From Phlegmacium glaucopus (taxonomy: Eukaryota; Basidiomycota; Agaricomycetes; Agaricales; Cortinariaceae), in the NCBI GenBank assembly GCA_015039465.1, contig MU130549.1, positions 183,930-247,929 of the forward strand: a stretch of DNA of 64,000 nucleotides, read 5' to 3'. A model generated the notes under the pieces. That model ran no database searches, was not told where the DNA came from, and saw only the letters and a list, made by a program, of their open reading frames with translations. Both the position numbers and the translations under genes were made by a program. Positions 35,401 to 47,173 of this stretch are shown in pieces (position 1 is the first letter of the stretch; each line of letters starts with the position of its first letter).

Positions 35401-36983
35401 TCATTGCTTTTAGCATACCCAGTCAACTCACTTATATCGATCCCAGGAGGAAATGCACTATTCCTCCTGTTACCTGTCGAATCATCCTCCTGTCTTACAG
35501 GCGCTACAGGCGGGTTACTCACAGCCCGAGCCTCTCTCAAGCGAGCACGGGCACCCTCAACTCTCCGTCTAACCCCTTGCAGACCATCGGTCTCTGGTGG
35601 AGAAACCGATGAAACCGATTCAGCCACCGATTTTTCTCCAACTCGAGCTGCAGCCGGTGTGCGTTCCTTCCACAACGCGACAATGTTCCTGACAGAAGCA
35701 AGTGGCGACCGAGGCGAAGTTTGAGGTCTGCGTAATCCAGACGGCGGGGTAACAGAAGCGCGTGTGAACGTGTCGGTATCAGAGTAGGTATTGGAAGTTG
35801 GGTTCGGAGTGGTGTATCCTGTCCGAGTCTGCGTATTGACGTTACTCCATGTATTGGTGTTCGTAGCCGAAAACCCACTGGGAGTCACCGTAGCAGTGTA
35901 GGAAGGCGTAGCAGTGTAAGAGGGCGTCGCTGTGTAAGAGGGTGTAGCGGCATATGACGGCGTAGCCGTATGGGATGGAGTTATAAACGGTTCTGTCCCC
36001 GTACGAGTTGTCGCACTGAGGGTCGAACGAAACCCACTGGTCGTTGTTGGTCTTGCAGGCGGTGGAGACAATAGACTTGGGCCTGTATAGGACCCCGAGG
36101 ACCCCGTGCCAGACTTGGATGGAGACGAAGGACGCGATGCATAGCTGGTGCCGCTATACCCATACCCCGTCGCGCTTGTCTGGGTGGTAGTCCCGAACAT
36201 TGGGCTTGAAGACCTAAAGCCTGGCGTAGAGGCTGCACGCGGGCCGGCAGGACTTTGTGATTCAAAAACCGCTCTGAGTTCGTTCAGACGTCCTGGAGGA
36301 GGTAGAGTGGGATCTGGGCCAGACTCCGTTGAGCCACGCGAGTGAGAAGCGGAGCCGCCTCCCAAAAGTGCCGACCTACGAAGGGCATCAGGCGTTGGGT
36401 TAGCCGGACGCGAAACATTTGTAGCAGAAACGGTCATTGAGGAAGGTCGTGATTCTTCTGTTATTTCTGTAATTCTGCTTAAACGTGCCCGTGGATCGAT
36501 GTTTTGCTGAAAGGGTGAGCGAGGCGAAAATGTAGGGAGGGAGACAAAGGAAGGCGATCCAGTATAGGTTCCAGAGTACGAGCCTGTAAAGGTCCCTGTG
36601 CCAGTGGAATAAGCAGGCCTTCCTGAAGAGTAGGAGCCAGACCACTCTGTCAGCGCTTGCTCTGCATCATCAAATTCTTCGTCAAGATTGTTGAGAGTGG
36701 CGTCGACCTCTTCAAGAGAATTATCATCGGAATATCCGTCGTCGAAATTTTGGTCGTTGTATGAGGCAGAAGGCGACACTAGTAAACGTCTTGTGTGTTG
36801 CGCAGGGTCTTCTTCATCTGATGAGAAACGTTGAGCATCTAATAAAGCGTTAGTGGTGAAAGATTGAGAAATTAAATAAATACCAGATTGAGATGTGTAT
36901 GATTGTCTTGTAGGAGAGAAAGTATCTGTAAAGGTTGTAGTCCCTTGGTGAGGGGACCAAATATCGGATGGATCGCTTGCCAT
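23447..36983 (-). CDS. Giant 4,216-residue Ser/Pro-rich PH-like/coiled-coil protein
   Basis: One gene of 17 exons: 36884-36983, 35397-36838, 34976-35340, 31527-34914, 29877-31469, 29713-29823, 29562-29663, 29454-29504, 29231-29405, 25782-29177, 24502-25716, 24369-24443, 24215-24306, 24063-24157, 23941-24006, 23645-23892, 23447-23583. Every junction is in phase and the total is 4,217 codons. Layout: Ser/Thr-rich N-terminus (1-514); an ordered domain (515-636; GLLWYLNVHASPPYRWQRC, ALLYPHMLLLSWLAPGGGRG, PFQMLYADGVERLAAES) that looks PH-like; Ser/Pro-rich 637-1765 with SGSYTPG and SPPFIPSPPSLVTS repeats; helical segments near 1,800-2,440; Arg/Ser/Pro repeats and an MGMAPTGMP array (2,443-3,574); a long coiled coil (3,575-3,979); and a conserved-looking C-terminal helical block (RMLLGEVGRIREERRALQHE, GPGGEFEPDW). 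Intron 4 is GC-AG (GCAAGT). The function is unknown to me. I recall proteins of this build from other agaricomycetes, and a scaffold at membrane or cytoskeleton is a guess. Confidence 0.85.
26480..27080 (-). repeat. Coding repeats of the SPTGRHR/PPHHR/RSSRRDSSI type
   Basis: About nine degenerate units of 60-90 bases in exon 10 of the giant gene. They encode arginine/serine/proline-rich modules with near-identical adjacent copies, for example around 26480-26580 and 26560-26660. Confidence 0.8.
27716..28060 (-). repeat. 24-bp coding minisatellite (MGMAPTGMP units)
   Basis: Around 14-15 copies of a 24-base unit (on the printed strand ATACCCATAGGCATCCCAGT plus GGTGCC) each encode eight residues. 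The array keeps the frame of the giant gene and is likely to vary in copy number between strains. Confidence 0.9.
32560..32840 (-). repeat. 42-bp coding minisatellite (SPPFIPSPPSLVTS units)
   Basis: About six copies of a 42-base purine-rich unit (printed strand GGAGGTGAAGAAGTAACAAG...) encode 14-residue Pro/Ser modules in exon 4 of the giant gene. Confidence 0.85.
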
Positions 36984-37172
36984 TACTGTTGAGAACGACG
37001 AGCGAAGACGGAAACCATTGACCAACGTTTATTCGACAATCAACAACACAATGCACGCTCACTTTAGGGTCGGCAATAACGCGACGTGTTTGTTCATGTG
37101 ACCTTGAATATCACGTGTATTTTAATTGGTCCGTATCGTAATCCAACATTCTACTACCCTTCTACCACCCAT

Positions 37173-37541
37173 TCACTTCTTCAAAGCCGCCTGTTTCGCC
37201 TGTAGCTCTTCACGACTCTACCAATAACCAAATCAACTTGCATGAAATCATCTCAATGTGAGGTACCTACCAAAGGCTCAGGCAAGTTCTTCAAAATATC
37301 TTCACTCGGAACGTGAGGACCGCGAGCATAGAACGCATCCATCGCATTGCCTTGTCTCAACCCTCCTGAAGGCTGAAGGTCAGCAGGATCATTCGTTTTC
37401 TACATATAGTTAGTTCTGCGATAGGGATGGGAAATACGGATAACCAACAGCTGGATGTGGTTGAATCGAAAATGACTGTTCTGTGTTTGTGCCTGCGGCA
37501 TTATCAGTACTGTTGGAGGTGTTCGCTTCGACGTTGGACAT
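37173..37541 (-). CDS. Small conserved-looking protein, unknown function
   Basis: Three exons (37449-37541, 37271-37399, 37173-37217) join in phase into 88 residues. The N-terminal third is Asn/Thr/Ser-rich. The second exon encod es an ordered-looking segment (NDPADLQPSGGLRQGNAMDA, FYARGPHVPSEDILKNLPEP) and the last a short charged helix (SREELQAKQAALKK). No signal peptide or membrane segment is visible. The first donor (GTTGGT) is weak, but a CTAAC branch site and TAG acceptor follow. The gene is tandem to and 189 bases upstream of the giant gene. The pattern suggests a small subunit or organelle-associated protein, but I cannot name it. Confidence 0.7.
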
Positions 37542-37729
37542 TGTTATACACAAAGTATGGTGGTGGTTAATAGGAGAGGTCTTCTACTGCGGTACTCTGG
37601 ATGACACCCAATTGTGGAACTATGACATCATCATGACCGAGCAATGCCAATGGCGTCACTCGGCAGTATATGCTTCGACTGGTGCTGCCGCCTGCTGCGT
37701 TTGGCCTCTGCGACTCGGTCAGGATGCCT

Positions 37730-38316
37730 TATGTCATGTCATTCCAAATACCTAGGACGTTCCGCACCGGCACGCGCGTTCATCGACATCGACATCGATC
37801 ATCTCTCTGCTCATCACTGGAACACCTCTCCAACAATCTCCACTCTTCTCTTTATTTGTCCTGAGATATTTATGGAGTACTCGGATTTGAATAGGTTCTT
37901 TCAGAATACGGATGTTGAGGAAGAGGCGCAAGAAGGTCAAGTCCGATGTCGAAATAAGTTTTTTACCTAACAAGTTGGGTTTTCCAAATTTGAAGTCGAT
38001 TCTGAACGTGAAAAGTAGACCAACATCTATATGGGACTGACAGAGATGCAAAGGTATCATTCAATTCTTGAGAAAATTTTCTCAAAAGCATGAAAGAACA
38101 GGGCTCGCATGTGTTGATTTTTAGTCAGTGAGTTGAGTTTTCGACATTCTCGAGGACTATTGTCTGTTCAGGCAGTACAGTACGTTCTCCCTTGATTTCC
38201 TTGATGATTGTCAGATTGACAGCGGTACTACTCATGAGGATCGTATTGCTGCTATTGACGAGTACAAACTGGGTAATGAATGATTTATCTTCTTGTTGAC
38301 GACACGCATTGTTCCT
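37730..38316 (+). pseudogene. ISWI-type SNF2 ATPase pseudogene fragment
   Basis: Pieces of the Swi2/Snf2 ATPase core of an ISWI remodeller occur in order but in shifting frames. They are LLITGTPLQ (motif III; from LITGTPLQ near 37812), FICPEIFMEYSDLNRFF, a KVKSDVE block, then VLIFSQ (motif IV), [24 protein letters not shown] and FLLTTR. Motif spacing matches the family, but there are frameshifts after GTPLQ and within later blocks, stops, and a deletion between the SDVE and VLIFSQ blocks, where about 120 residues would be expected in the intact protein. It is a dead duplicate. An intact ISWI gene should exist elsewhere in the genome. Confidence 0.8.
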
Positions 38317-39392
<1,076 letters not shown>

Positions 39393-39510
39393 AGTGTTCT
39401 AAGGATCGAGAGTGGTATTCAGAAGGTGTACTTGCAATTGGAGTCAGGACAAAGCTCTATTTGTTCCGGCTCTGAGAACAAACAAACAAACCTCACATCT
39501 CTTTCACGAT
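39393..39510. promoter_or_regulatory. Compact bidirectional promoter (RBX1/TBCC)
   Basis: Only 118 bases separate the start codons of two divergent genes, so both promoters must lie here or overlap leader sequences. I see no clear TATA box. Confidence 0.55.
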
Positions 39511-40630
39511 ATGGATACAGCAAGCTGGACGTTTTCTCATTCCTTCACTCCTCAATTCCAAGCTTTGCGTTCTGGTCTGCCACAAAATTTGATCTGCTTC
39601 TTGCTTGTCTTCTGAATAATATTGAGCCAACTAGACTTGGAATCCCGGATCGATGTGGCCAAGGCGCTAGATTCGCCCTCCCAGGAACTTATCCAAGAGC
39701 TCTCAGTATTGTTAGCGAAGATAACTAAGTCTCTTGCCGATGCTACTGGGTCTATACCTAGTTATGATCAAAAGCAATATGAAATCGTAGGTAGGCGATA
39801 GCTATCAAAAAAATAAACATCTAATGACTAACCATTTTACAGCAGTTGAAAGGTCTAGAAGAGGCTGTCGAAACTTTGAGAGCTTCTAAGGTACCCAAGG
39901 CGAAGTTTGCGTTTAAACGGAAGCCCCAGCCACCATCTCAGGTTTCCCACCTAACGCCTGCTATCAGCAAGGAGTCCTCTATATCTAGCCTATCCCCTGC
40001 ATGTCCAACGACCTCCTCAAATCTAACTCTATCTCAACAGACCCATGCATATCTTACCATGTCGTCCCTGCCAACACGTCTACAACAATCGGACCTGTCC
40101 TTGTCCGACCTGAACGATTGTATCGTCAATCTCCTGCCCACTGCATCGGCAGGAAGTTCTCTAAAGATATCTGCACTGCATGCAAGAAATCTCAAAACAT
40201 GCGTCGTTCTTCTACCATCCATTGATGGAAGTGCATTACTCGAAAATATATCAGGATGCATAATAGTTCTGGGGTGCCATCAGGTCGGTCTCAAACCTGT
40301 GATTGCTTCATTTTTATCTTATATTTTCTTTAACAGTTCAGGATGCATTCCTCGACCAGAGTCGACGTCTTCCTCTCAGTGTCTTCAAACCCTATCATCG
40401 AAACCTGCAAACAAATCCGATTCTCACAATACCCCAGCAACTTTATAATACCTAATCCCACCCCTCTCGCTCCATTTTCTGTCCAAGATTTCTCTCATAT
40501 CCGAGCATCAAGTTCGCCTCACTTCTTGATGATGAGTGACGAAGATAGGGATACCATAGTGCAATGGCTTGCGACTGCCAAGGAAAATCCCACTTATTTG
40601 GCAGACCTTTCAACGATCCTCCCTTCTTGA
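39511..40630 (+). CDS. Tubulin-folding cofactor C (TBCC)
   Basis: Cofactor C acts with cofactors D and E in tubulin heterodimer assembly and as GTPase activator of tubulin. Four exons (39511-39574, 39635-39786, 39843-40283, 40337-40630) join in phase into 316 residues. The N-terminal domain begins MDTASWTFSHSFTPQFQALR and forms a helical, spectrin-like region (LDSPSQELIQELSVLLAKI, KGLEEAVETLRASKV). A Ser/Pro linker follows, then the beta-helical C-CAP/cofactor C domain from about residue 155 (SLSDLNDCIVNLLP, VVLLPSIDGSALLENISGC, then HSSTRVDVFLSVSSNPIIET). The catalytic-arginine position falls around RMHSSTRV, where the family usually has QxRxH. That gives an R and S/H context here but not the exact order. 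The tail (DEDRDTIVQWL) is typical. Confidence 0.9.
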
Positions 40631-40812
40631 TTATATAGCTTCAAACCCATAAATTGACTTGTTGCTTTCCGTTCGCTGTTGTAGGATGTAATAGTTGTAG
40701 ATATCCAATGCCGTTAATCACGGCAATTACTCCCCGAAGACTTGAGCCGTTGCCGAATCGGAACAAACCATGCTAGTAAGTAAGAATTCACCCTCCCTTC
40801 GATACAGCAATC

Positions 40813-41289
40813 ATGGCCGACAGTGACGTTTTTGGCGGTTGTTGTACGTGTCATAGTCGTTGCCTACCAGCTATCTAATCCTCAAATGTTTTGTTTTAAC
40901 TTTTCATAGGCTTTTTCATATTCTCAGGATTGAACACTTGGTGTAATACGCGTGAGTCACAGATATAGAATGACTCTCTGCACTTAGCATCACTTTCCAA
41001 AGTTCTAATTCTTCTCTTTGTTGAGTCGGTCACGGTCAAAGGCTGATCATCGTACCCCACAGAGACATTTGGGGCAAATGGGTGTTGCAACAGCAATACC
41101 ACGGCTGGATGTTGTGGTTCCTGTTGTAATAATTCATTCAACGAGGACAGATTTGAGGAGCAGGTGAAAGAGAACTTGGAAAAGACAAGAGACCCTAATG
41201 CCCCCATTACAAGCAAGCCCCAATTAGCACCTACCCCAGACATGTCAGCACAAGGCGTCGCTAATAACAGCACCAGTCCAACTACTTAA
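40813..41289 (+). CDS. Small Cys-rich protein, unknown function
   Basis: Three exons (40813-40837, 40910-40951, 41063-41289) join in phase into 97 residues. The N-terminus is short and hydrophobic (MADSDVFGGFFIFSGL). A Cys-rich centre (NTWC, GANGCCNSN, AGCCGSCCNNSFNEDRFEEQ) and a charged to Thr/Ser/Pro-rich tail follow. Paired CC motifs near a hydrophobic stretch recall small membrane-linked Cys-rich proteins of fungi. There is no cleavable signal peptide of classical form, so palmitoylation at the CC pairs is possible but is a guess. The second intron must use the acceptor at 41062, because an earlier one would bring in a TGA. The gene is 182 bases downstream of TBCC on the same strand. Confidence 0.7.
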
Positions 41290-41588
41290 CTTACCGCTGG
41301 CCAGAATTTACGTACATTTACACGGTATGAGCATTATCCCCTGGCTTCGTCTTCAGTATCTAGGCTTACAGCATTTGCTACTAGTTCCTCATGTCTATCG
41401 GATCATTACCATTTCGCAGATGCTTCGATTCATGTAATACATATCACCACACAACCTGCACTGAGGCGCAAGCACGGCTGCAATCTTAGATGATGAGCTT
41501 GAAGTTAAAGTCATGATCCCAATGAACCTTGCCCTCGCTTCACGCGATGTGCTGGAATGAAAGGTTGTATCACATCATATAGCATTGC
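41290..41588. other. Convergent intergenic region
   Basis: Lies between the 3' ends of the Cys-rich gene (+) and the transcription factor gene (-). No gene seen. Confidence 0.6.
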
Positions 41589-44500
41589 TCAGCAGTCTAT
41601 AATCCATGGATGATGTCCCTGCCATCTCATCGTCTGTGACTGGTTGTCGTCGACATTATCAGTCTCAGGAAACCTGCCTACTCCTCCTGAGGGCGATGAT
41701 AACATTTTATCAGTAGCATGGTCAGCGCCCGTGCTATGATGAAACGATCCTTTTGAAAAATCTGTAAACGTTTGATACTGCAATGTCCCGAAGGCGGAGG
41801 GAAGAGGTGCCCGAGCATGTCGGGGCTCGGAATCCAAACACGGAGGCACTGGATAATTGGACGCAGGCATGGTCGGTTTGATCGGCTTTGTAGGGAATGT
41901 TGATGGCGGTTCCATACCCATATGAGAGCCTTCTGCGGCACGAGATCTCATTAATGATGGAAACACTGGAATCAGGGGTTCATCCGCTTTGAACATGACA
42001 CTACTCCGACCTCTTAGAAAGCGGAGGTCATCATCTTCATGGATATGAGCCGGAAGGGGCGTCCCATGTTCTTGGTAATATTTGTGAGCTTGGTATGCCT
42101 TCTGAAGCATTACTTGCAGCACGGGCTGTCATGGTGTCCCAGTTAGGACAAGATGGAACTGCCAGCCGGGACAACGACTAACCAAAGCTCGTGCTGCACG
42201 ACTACTTGTCTCGGATGCATCACTGAAAAGTTTTAAAATGGCTTCAAACTCCTCTAAAGGTGGCGGCTGTAGATTTAAATGAACACCCCGAATGGCAGCC
42301 GTCCCGACAATCATCTAGATTCCAAATGTCAGACCGGTTCATGCCACAAAGAACAATCGCAGGAATTTTAACACACAGCGGCAGAAAATGTGAACGGCCA
42401 TATTCTCCAAACACGAGCACAAAGCAAAGGCTTTCTCATGAACTGAGTCTTACTATCCTGAAGCACAACACACGCACTCGAGTATGCCGCAGTGATAGAT
42501 TGACTATAAGGACTGTTCATGGGATTATCAGGATTTTCAGTCATCGCTTCAGCGAAATAAGCACGATGGAGGAATAAAAGCACTAATGGAAGTGGAAAAT
42601 CCACGTTACGAAGTTCAAATTATTACAATGAAGTTGTTTAAAGCAAAGGAAAAACACTTACTGAGTTCTTGGTGGTGGGATTGCGCAAATATTCGCATCG
42701 ATATTGCCCTTTGGTCTTCGTGGCTTTGGATGGTATCAGAGTTTGGAAGTGACAGTTCACGGATTTTCTGGTCAAGGTCCATGATAATTGAGTAGCTGGG
42801 AGGTTTGACGGAAAGAAGGGCACGCGCAAGCGGAACAAGACATTCCGCACTCGCTCTGAATCCCGAAAATCCGGCTATAGAAAACCTTAGGGTGTTGTTA
42901 AATGAAAAGAAGGAAAGTCTGGACCTACAACTATACGGAGCATCTTTGTCCAGAAATATGCTCTCGTCCTCAGCAGTTGGAATTCGACAATCAATGTACG
43001 ACATTAACAAGCTTGGGGGTCGTCTAGTGACCAAGCTCTGTCGACACCGAAGAATTTTCCATGTGATTAGCATCGGCGGGGATTGAGGTAAAGCTTAAAA
43101 GGTCTGGACCGATTGAATACATACCTGCCATAACACACCCGACATCAAGTTCCAGAAATAAAACCGTCGGTCATATGCCTCTCTGCCTTCGAATCCCCAT
43201 ACTGATGGGTCGATATCTGGGTGAGAAAAACACCAAGCCAAACCACACATTCGCTTCATTGCGAAGGATCCTGACAAAGTTTGCTACTTACGGAATCCAA
43301 TCTATATATATGTATAAAAGTACGATTTTAGCAGTCAGTCCTTATGACCCAATGACTACCAGACACGCACCCTTAAAGCAACTTGACCAGCTAAATCCAG
43401 CAGAACAGATGATTGTTCCGGATCGCTCCCTTCCTCACTCATACTATTGTAGGCACTCATCAGATGCAGAACCTTTAGATCGTTCTGTCAGAAAATCCCA
43501 CTAGGTGATCGCAACCAGGAGATCACCTTGATTGTGACGATAGAGTGAGCACCGAGTACTGGCTGAAGAGCAAGAGTCGCCCTAGATAGACGATAGTAAT
43601 GCTGTGCTTCAAGATTATAGGGCGGAAGATTAAGATCCACGAGAGAGCCAATAGCAAAGACAACAAGTAGGAAGGCCAGATCATGCGGGCCATAAGCAAT
43701 GGACGTTTGCTTGTAAACGATAGGAATTAATTCGTTGACCAGTTTATCTCGAGATACGATTTGAAACATCCAGGAAAGGTGTTCGTAGCAAGTATCACAT
43801 AATGTGATGGCCCGGTCTATCGACGGCAGAAACGATTCTATAACTGGTTGCACAGAAGGAGTTATATCGTTCGGAGGAGAGAGTGGGAAGATTTGATAAC
43901 AATGATTTATTTCTGGCGGAAGGTAGGAGGGGTCTAGTTCTTGAAACAGTGGCCCAGTCGGCCTTCGCGGCGTTATGCCACGGTCGGTCGACTGGAATGC
44001 CGTATATCAGATTGATGAGATGAGCATATTTCGAAACTTGCTGACCATTGAGAGAGTCTATCGTAATGTTAAAAGATAAGTACAGGCGGTAAACCAGGAA
44101 AGAAGCAAAAGGGAAACAAACTTCTGAGCCTCCTGACGGACGATAAGGATGTGAACCACCCTGTGCATCTGGGCACAGTGTTCCTAGGGCATTCGTGGGG
44201 GGTAGTGGCTCTTCAGAAACAGCCTTAAACAGATGCCCTTCTTCCTCCTCGGCATCATCTGGAAGACCGAACAAAGGATGTGGCCGATCAGATTCAGAAC
44301 TGTGAATTATGGCAAGGGCATCCTCCAGATAACCCATGCGCATCTCTAGCCGCCTTAATTTATGGTGAAGATGGTCAGTTGCTGCCATAACGAATCTAGT
44401 CAAACTTTTGTCAGTTCTAAACATTTATTATTTAGTCATGGTATTTGACAGACCGGCTACCTTCTCCGGGTGGAATTGTTCCTAAAAGACTGGTCAAAAC

Positions 44501-44834
44501 TGGGGGGCATACAAAGTGTGCGGCTAAAACCATGTTACCGTTTGGACACAGAACACCACACCCCCGCTTAACACATGTTGAACATGGAACAGTCTTGTCG
44601 CAGCGTATCTTGAGCCGCCGACATTCTGCGCATGCTATCTCACCCCTGTGAAATATCGCGTTTACTCTGGCAAGCTGATGGCGCATGGGAAGAAACATAA
44701 CTTATCCTCTTTGCAGTCTTCCTGGGTACCTTGGATTTTCCAATAGTATTGCTAGAGGTGTCGCCATGAGGAATAGCATTCGTTGCGAGAGACGAGGAGA
44801 CGTTAGTTTGAGATGGGTATTGGTGGCAATCCAT
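41589..44834 (-). CDS. Zn2Cys6 fungal transcription factor (Fungal_trans family)
   Basis: Nuclear DNA-binding regulator. After a Ser/Thr-rich leader (MDCHQYPSQTNVSSS), the binuclear zinc cluster is complete (CAECRRLKIRC ... CSTCVKRGCGVLC), followed by a linker and coiled coil (TIPPGEGSRFVMAATDHLHH, LRRLEMRMGYLEDALAI). The large middle domain (PF04082) is visible in exons over 43,850-42,600: DRAITLCDTCYEHLSWMFQI, AYGPHDLAFLLVVFAIGSLV, AHSIVTIKV, CLAWCFSHPDIDPSVWGF-like sequence and TRRPPSLLMSYIDCRIP. The tail (42,122-41,589) is Pro/Ser/His-rich. About eleven short introns are needed and several were placed only approximately. Intron 1 appears to start with GATAAG instead of GT (see finding). 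Its target genes and inducer cannot be inferred. The start is the ATG at 44834; an upstream in-frame ATG at 44921 would add a hydrophobic stretch. Confidence 0.85.
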
Positions 44835-45209
44835 TGGTAGATAGTGAGATTGAACGATCAGAAGAGAATGAAGCAGAAGAAAGATAAGTAGCAGACTCTC
44901 AAGCTGTCCTTGAGTCTGCATAATTTTAAATAGATGCAGTTATCAGGAAGAAGCGACGCCATATGTTCACACTCGCAAGAGAAGCCAAAAGAGAGCAGTA
45001 GGGCGGTGCAGTCACGGCTGCCGTCTCAAGATTCGGGAAACTCTGTCACTGATCCTGAACGACTTCTGGCATGTGGCGCATAACTAGAAAACTTGAATTC
45101 CAAAGGCGCTGCTGCTAGTCTATAACAACCCACATTCCACTTTCTGAGCCGTTGGAATCCAAGACACGTTCAAAGTGTCATTCTTTTATGACCTAACGAT
45201 CGATATGGC
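44835..45209. other. Transcription factor upstream region
   Basis: Probable promoter and leader of the Zn2Cys6 gene. No other gene seen. Confidence 0.5.
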
Positions 45210-45615
45210 TTGGGTTTGAGCATTAAAAGATTTTTGAGTCTGGCAATGCTGATAGGTGTAAGGTTCCTCACCGTCAGTCTTTATCTATACGATTCCCTAA
45301 AACGTACAACGGCGGGAGCTCCATCTGTTCCGCAGGCATCGGTAGTACCTTCAATTACCGACTCCACCAAGGATTATCCCCCCGTGTTTATATGGGAATG
45401 ATGTGGGTTATTCAAGTTTCTTTGACGACCTCCCACTGCAAAAATATGTTATTCCCACAGCCTTGGTACGCTGCAATGTCGTATTGGAAACGGTCTCAGC
45501 GAGAACGCAAATGTTTGCAGATAGGCGACTGTTCCTTCCAATACTGAGTCGATTTGAGGTTGATTGGTATGTCGGCATGCCTATTCGGGCCATGCTGATC
45601 AAATCATATTTTTAG
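45210..45615 (+). pseudogene. Possible decayed gene, unidentified
   Basis: Two adjacent protein-like frames, shifted relative to each other: 45210-45401 (a hydrophobic N-terminal segment around MLIGVRFLTVSLYLY, then DSTKDYPPVFIWE) and 45391-45615 (NDVGYSSFFDDLPLQKYVIP, TALVRCNVVLETVSA, VDWYVGMPIRAM). The first resembles a signal anchor followed by a lumenal stem. A TGA and a frame change separate them, and no intron fits well. It may be a broken membrane-anchored enzyme gene. Unidentified. Confidence 0.35.
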
Positions 45616-45939
45616 CATGAACTTGGCACGACACTCTGGCTCACTCTGGTCTCTGGAGTCTACCGAAAATGTGTACCCTCGCCTGATGTGCATACGTATG
45701 CACGCACTTATGGGTTTCTGCAGTGCGTCTACCTATGCACTACCACCCACCAAGAATCTACCTTCCAGTTATCGGTTTCCAACTTGCCAGGGTCAAGGGG
45801 GCCTGAGAGGAACTCGACAAACAAACTTAATTTCAAAAATTTGATGGTATCACACACTTTTTCAACCTACTGTCAATTGTGTGCCTGACTACCATATAAA
45901 TGGCAAAGTCTCAATAACAACCCTTTCTACAGACTCACC

Positions 45940-46310
45940 ATGTCGGCCCAAGGCAACACCACGCACATGCACGAACAGCCAAGCGCTACGCCGGCCATGT
46001 GTACGTTCGTCTTCTGGACATAGGTCCTAAGTGCTCACGTTCTGACTTTTACAGCACCCACCGCCAACTCAGAGGCGAAAGATGTGGCTAAGACCGTTGG
46101 GAAGGAATACCTTAAAGCAGTAGCGAAGGAAGGCGGAAAAGAGACAATGCAATATGAAAAAGCGAATGCTCAGCAGCAGTTAGATGAAGCCAAGGCGGAA
46201 GCTCAGGTCTGCTTCCCATACTATTCAATACGATTATAAACGACTGATGGAATCTTCCCTGAATATAGGGCCTGTGGACGAAGTACTGTGGTTGTTTATC
46301 TGGAGCTTAA
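45940..46310 (+). CDS. Small charged helical protein, unknown function
   Basis: Three exons (45940-46000, 46055-46206, 46269-46310) join in phase into 84 residues. The N-terminus is flexible (MSAQGNTTHMHEQPS). A strongly charged helix follows (KDVAKTVGKEYLKAVAKE, KETMQYEKANAQQQLDEAKA) and the C-terminus is GLWTKYCGCLSGA, with two cysteines next to Gly, a plausible lipidation or metal site. The helix is reminiscent of CsbD/stress-type small hydrophilic proteins, but the match is only compositional. No neighbour points to a pathway. Confidence 0.6.
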
Positions 46311-46701
46311 ATACAACTCAGGCTTGGCACTAATGTAACATTGCAACTCTTGAATACCACTCTATTTCCATTTAACATACGTGATTCTTGGTAACCTAGT
46401 TTGGGACCATTGCTTTCCCCTTTATCACCCACCGCAGTGAGGAGGTAAATATCTCGCTAAGCAGAGAAGGCCATCTACGTCGATGCTGCAAAAAATATTC
46501 CAGGAAAGTCAGTGTTGGTGGTGTTAAGCCTACATTCGAACTGTGTGAATGCTGTTGTGAACACATTTGCATAACATGAGTATCAAGGGCTGTATTGTTG
46601 AAAGCCAGATATTCAGTTGAAACTAAAATGACACACTAAAACTCTATACAGGAATCAACAGTACAATATGGGGTGAGATAGGCAAACAGCCAACTATCTT
46701 A

Positions 46702-47105
46702 CAGCGAAATGCAAAACCCTAGACAGTTTTTGAATTTTTTGCTTGTGTGCCTGTGTTTATATAAACAACTGCTTTTGGTCAGGAAGTCATTTTGCGACGT
46801 CGCACACTCTTTTTGGCAATCAGTCGGGGAGCATTGGTGGGCTGCTGCTCCACCAGTAACAGAGACTCTTGTAGTTGAGGCTGTTATGGGCAACTGTCGC
46901 TATATTCCAAAAGCGCAGAAGCAGCTTATCTATGCAAGAGTAGTAACGGTGGATTCAACTCAACACACGGTGTACAAGGGAGCTTGAAGGGTTCTAGTGA
47001 CCTGACTTCACAGCTTGCGTCATTGCTACCAAAAGCAGATGTTTACACAAACACGGGCGCACAAGCAAAAAATTCAAGAACTGTCTAGGGTTTTGCATTT
47101 AGCTG
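46702..47105. mobile_element. MITE with about 80-bp TIRs and TA target site
   Basis: The arms 46699-46779 and 47028-47108 are inverted repeats with few mismatches, both containing GCAAAACCCTAGACAGTT and TTGAATTTTTTGCTTGTG. The termini CAGCGAAATGC / GCATTTAGCTG are flanked by TA on each side (46700-46701, 47106-47107). The interior has no useful frame. It is 404 bases long, of Tc1/mariner-like type, and inserted 68 bases beyond the stop of the next gene. Confidence 0.88.
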
Positions 47106-47173
47106 TAAACATTTGGTTTCATGTCAAAATCACAGATAAGCAAGAGCAAAGAGTAGATGACTGTATGCGGCAT

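Noticed and set aside
23447..36983. Two or more separate genes in place of one giant gene
   Set aside because: All sixteen introns preserve phase, no terminator-like gap or new promoter region lies between exons, and the exon borders sit 45-66 bases apart. RNA data could still change this.
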